Positions 61,363 to 64,000 of a stretch of 64,000 nt of DNA are shown here, piece after piece; the stretch's first letter is position 1, and each line of letters starts with the position of its first letter. The DNA is from Oscillospiraceae bacterium. GTDB taxonomy: Bacteria > Bacillota > Clostridia > Oscillospirales > JAAYXM01. The notes under the pieces are model-generated. The model saw nothing but the letters and a program-made list of their open reading frames with translations, searched no databases and was not told the DNA's origin. The translations under genes were made by a program, and so were the position numbers. Where the stretch lies: assembly GCA_015068085.1 (NCBI GenBank), contig SVLF01000003.1, positions 1 to 64,000 of the forward strand, written 5' to 3'.

Positions 61363-64000
61363 ATGCTTCATTTTGTTCTCGGCCGCATAAGAAGCGGAAA
61401 AACAACTTACATAATTGACAAAATAAAGGAACGCCGTGAGGCGGGAACGCTTTTCCTTGTTCCGGAGCAGCAGTCTCATTCTATGGAGAGGCTTTTGTGC
61501 AGCATTTGCGGGAATACGGTTTCCGCATACAGCGAGGTGACGAGCTTTCGCCGTCTTGCTGCGCGCGTGAAGAGCGAAAACGGAGGTGTATGCGCTGTTG
61601 CTGTTGGTGGAGGCAGACGCATACTAATGCTGCATTCTGCGGTGCGTGCGGTGTGCGGCGAGCTTTCCGTGCTGTCTAAAAGCGCATCGCGTCCTGACCG
61701 TCTGCCGGAGTTACTCCGGGCAATTGACGAGCTTAAGGCGTACGGCGTATCTCCGCGTGCGCTCGCCTCTGCGGCAAAGGACATAGAGGGAATGAGCGGG
61801 AAAAAGCTTTCGGAGCTTGCGCTTATATATGCGGCATACGAAAATGAGCTTTCTGAGGATGAGTTTGATGCATATGATGAGCTCGGCTTTATTGCAGAGA
61901 GTGTGCGCACGAATGATTTCTGGTGTGACAAAACGCTGTATCTTGACGGATTTTCCGGCTTTACCGCCGCGGAGCTTGATATTCTTGACTCTGCCGCAGT
62001 AAAGGCAAGGGATGTGTATATCGCGCTTGAGCTCCCCTGTGAGTATGACGAGGGGATGGAAAACGGAATATTCGATAAGACGTATAACACGAAAAAACGT
62101 ATTCTTGAGATATGCAGGAAGAACGGTGTGGAATACGATGAAGTATATCTTGAAAGTAAAAAAACAGGCTCTCTTGCTTTTCTTGACCGTGCGCTGTTTT
62201 CCGGGGATGGTGAAAGCTTTGCGGAAAGCTCGGATAATATACATATTGCGCGTGCCACAGGTGCGTTTGAAGAGTGCGAAAAGGCGGCGGCGTATATTTT
62301 AGACTGCGTTCGTGCGGGCGCGCGGTTTAACGATTTTTCAGTAGCAGTATGCGGGGGAGAAGAGCATCTTTCCGTATGCGAAAGCGTATTTTCACGTTAC
62401 GGCATACCTGTATATATAAGTGACGACACGCCATTGACGTCAAAGCCTCCGGTTGCGCTGATTATTGCGGCACTTGACTGCGTTTTGCGGGGATTTCGCC
62501 GCGATGCAGTTATGGAGTATGTAAAAACGGGATTTTCAGGTATATCGGCTCGTGCGCTTTCTGCATTTGAGAATTATATGTACACCTGGTCGCCCAAGGC
62601 TTCGGAATGGAGCCCGGGGTGTGATTTTGCGCGCAATCCTTTCGGGATATCGGCAGAAAACACACCTGAAAGCGAAGCACTTCTCAAAACCGTAAACCGT
62701 GCGAGAAAAAAGATTTACGAGCCGATAACAAAGCTTGCAAAGGCGATGGGAAAAGGAAAAACGGGCAAAGCGTGTGCCGAGGCGCTTTATGACTTTATAA
62801 ATGAAATAAACCTGCCGCGGAGAATATCGGCATATGCGTACATTGCAGAAACGGAAGGGCGGCTCGCTGCGGCGCAGGAATATGATGCGCTGACAGAGGT
62901 TATCTGCGGAGTCATTGACAGCATAGGGAAAAGCGTGGGGGATGAAAAGCTTGATGCAGAAGAGCTGTATTACCTGTTCCGTCTTGTTGTGTCCGAGGAG
63001 AGCTTATCTACCATTCCGGCGACGCTTGACTCGGTTTCGGTGTCCGATATTTCCCGTGCCGAGGGAACAAGATGCAGTTTCCGTATAATCCTCGGCGCAA
63101 ATGATGGTGCGTTCCCGAAAGGAGCAGAGCGCGCAGGGCTGATATCCGACAGTGACAGACTCTCTCTTTCCGATTTTGGGATAGAGCTGGCTCCCGGTAT
63201 GTGCGAACGCATTTTTGAAGAATACAGAACCATACACAGTACGCTTTGTTCAGCGGAAAAAGGATTGTACATAAGCTCGTCGGAGGCAGGCATGAACGGT
63301 GAGGCGAGAGAAGAATCTCCCGTAGTATCGAAAATCCGATCGGTTTACGGAAAGACCGAGGATGAAATGTCGCTTCATGATGCTCGTCTTCGCGCAAAAA
63401 TACCATGCTTTGACCAAAGCATTGCTTCGGGAAGATATCTTTCCGTGTGGGAAGAGGATGAAGAGTATTCCGGCAAGCTTTATAATGTGCGGCAGACCGG
63501 CAACCTTCGCCGCGGACCGATAAACAGCCGCGAAAACATAGAGGCGATATTTGGCAGAAAAATAAAGCTAAGCGCATCGCGCGCTGACCTTTTCTCGTCG
63601 TGCAGATACGCGTATTTCTTAAAATACGGACTCGGTGCAGAGCTTCGCGGACGTGCGGAAATCTCGCCGATTGAAGCCGGAAGTCTTATGCACTATGTTC
63701 TTGAATACGTAATATCGCGTCTTGCAAAGGAACAGGATTTTGATGTTTCCCGCGCCCTCGTTCTTGCAGAAGAGGCTTGTCGTGAATACTCCGCGCGCTC
63801 GCTCTCTGCAGGCGGCAAGCTCTCGGCAAGGATGGAGTTTCTCATATCGCGTATCACGCAATCGGTAAAAAGGGCGGTAGAGGATATTTGCCGTGAGCTT
63901 GCAAAAGGACAGTTTGTGCCAAGCGGATTTGAGGTAAAGTTTTCCGGTGCGGAAGGAGAGCTTCCGCCGATTGAAATAAAGGGTGAAGAGTCAACCGTTC
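61363..64000 (+). CDS. addB: ATP-dependent helicase/deoxyribonuclease subunit B (AddB), 3' truncated by window
   Basis: 879 complete codons are present and the frame is open at the window end; full AddB is about 1100-1170 residues. Walker A-like GRIRSGKTTY at residues 7-16 and LFLVPEQQSHSMERLL match AddB. A UvrD-like inactive helicase body follows. Near the end, LSASRADLFSSCRYAYFLKYGL carries the first cysteine of the AddB iron-sulfur cluster that frames the C-terminal RecB-type nuclease. With AddA it resects double-strand breaks for recombination. GGAGG lies nine bases before the ATG. Divergent from hflX. Confidence 0.93.
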   Translation, partial: MLHFVLGRIRSGKTTYIIDKIKERREAGTLFLVPEQQSHSMERLLCSICGNTVSAYSEVTSFRRLAARVKSENGGVCAVAVGGGRRILMLHSAVRAVCGELSVLSKSASRPDRLPELLRAIDELKAYGVSPRALASAAKDIEGMSGKKLSELALIYAAYENELSEDEFDAYDELGFIAESVRTNDFWCDKTLYLDGFSGFTAAELDILDSAAVKARDVYIALELPCEYDEGMENGIFDKTYNTKKRILEICRKNGVEYDEVYLESKKTGSLAFLDRALFSGDGESFAESSDNIHIARATGAFEECEKAAAYILDCVRAGARFNDFSVAVCGGEEHLSVCESVFSRYGIPVYISDDTPLTSKPPVALIIAALDCVLRGFRRDAVMEYVKTGFSGISARALSAFENYMYTWSPKASEWSPGCDFARNPFGISAENTPESEALLKTVNRARKKIYEPITKLAKAMGKGKTGKACAEALYDFINEINLPRRISAYAYIAETEGRLAAAQEYDALTEVICGVIDSIGKSVGDEKLDAEELYYLFRLVVSEESLSTIPATLDSVSVSDISRAEGTRCSFRIILGANDGAFPKGAERAGLISDSDRLSLSDFGIELAPGMCERIFEEYRTIHSTLCSAEKGLYISSSEAGMNGEAREESPVVSKIRSVYGKTEDEMSLHDARLRAKIPCFDQSIASGRYLSVWEEDEEYSGKLYNVRQTGNLRRGPINSRENIEAIFGRKIKLSASRADLFSSCRYAYFLKYGLGAELRGRAEISPIEAGSLMHYVLEYVISRLAKEQDFDVSRALVLAEEACREYSARSLSAGGKLSARMEFLISRITQSVKRAVEDICRELAKGQFVPSGFEVKFSGAEGELPPIEIKGEESTV

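Overview
The window looks like chromosome of a low-to-mid GC Gram-positive spore-former of the class Clostridia, probably an uncultured gut or fermenter lineage. The evidence is a SPOCS/LysM spore-coat protein of the SipL type, AddB, a YtvI-like permease, a TasA/camelysin-type protein with a SipW-class signal peptide, three S-layer homology repeats on a giant exoenzyme, a thi operon under a TPP riboswitch, and many sigma-A promoters with exact 17-bp spacers. No phage, transposase, CRISPR or rRNA was seen.

Layout: (1) 1-2060, gdhA and a small XRE regulator on the minus strand. (2) 2100-3900, a divergent TasA-like secreted protein whose promoter spacer carries a perfect palindrome. (3) 3899-8133 minus, mnmG, a small ORF and a P-type ATPase homologue that has lost its catalytic residues. 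(4) 8275-16156, hisS-aspS, then a four-gene Gld-type ABC/DUF4340 operon. (5) 16239-16888, a probable type III toxin-antitoxin locus: promoter, two 46-47-nt RNA repeats, terminator, TenpN/ToxN-like toxin. A lipoprotein follows. (6) 17851-22084, a YtvI-like permease, then an ACT-domain protein, hom and lysC. (7) 22130-24237 minus, a TIM-barrel protein and an M20 amidohydrolase.

(8) 24400-46902 is a polysaccharide-use region: an esterase-like hydrolase, a GH2 enzyme, two secreted proteins sharing an unrecognised ~180-residue module (one a 2590-residue heparinase II/III-type lyase with SLH anchors), AraC and ROK regulators, a Gfo/Idh oxidoreductase, a sugar-binding lipoprotein with no permeases, an SDR and a split transketolase. 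A conserved promoter/operator element occurs three times in it.

(9) 46991-52123 minus, thiamine salvage (thiW-thiM-thiE-thiD-cytX-thiN) behind a TPP riboswitch plus a second, half-length TPP-aptamer copy. (10) 52221-58734, the SipL-like protein, a KdpD/KdpE-like two-component system, and two transporters behind a promoter with 11-bp direct repeats. (11) 59056-64000, initiator tRNA-fMet and tRNA-Leu, yigZ, hflX and the 5' part of addB.

The strongest candidates for something not yet described are the type III toxin-antitoxin locus, the catalytically dead but ion-site-intact P-type ATPase, the tandem full/half TPP aptamers, and promoters firing antisense from the 3' ends of both polysaccharide regulators. 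All calls come from reading the sequence; no database search was run.
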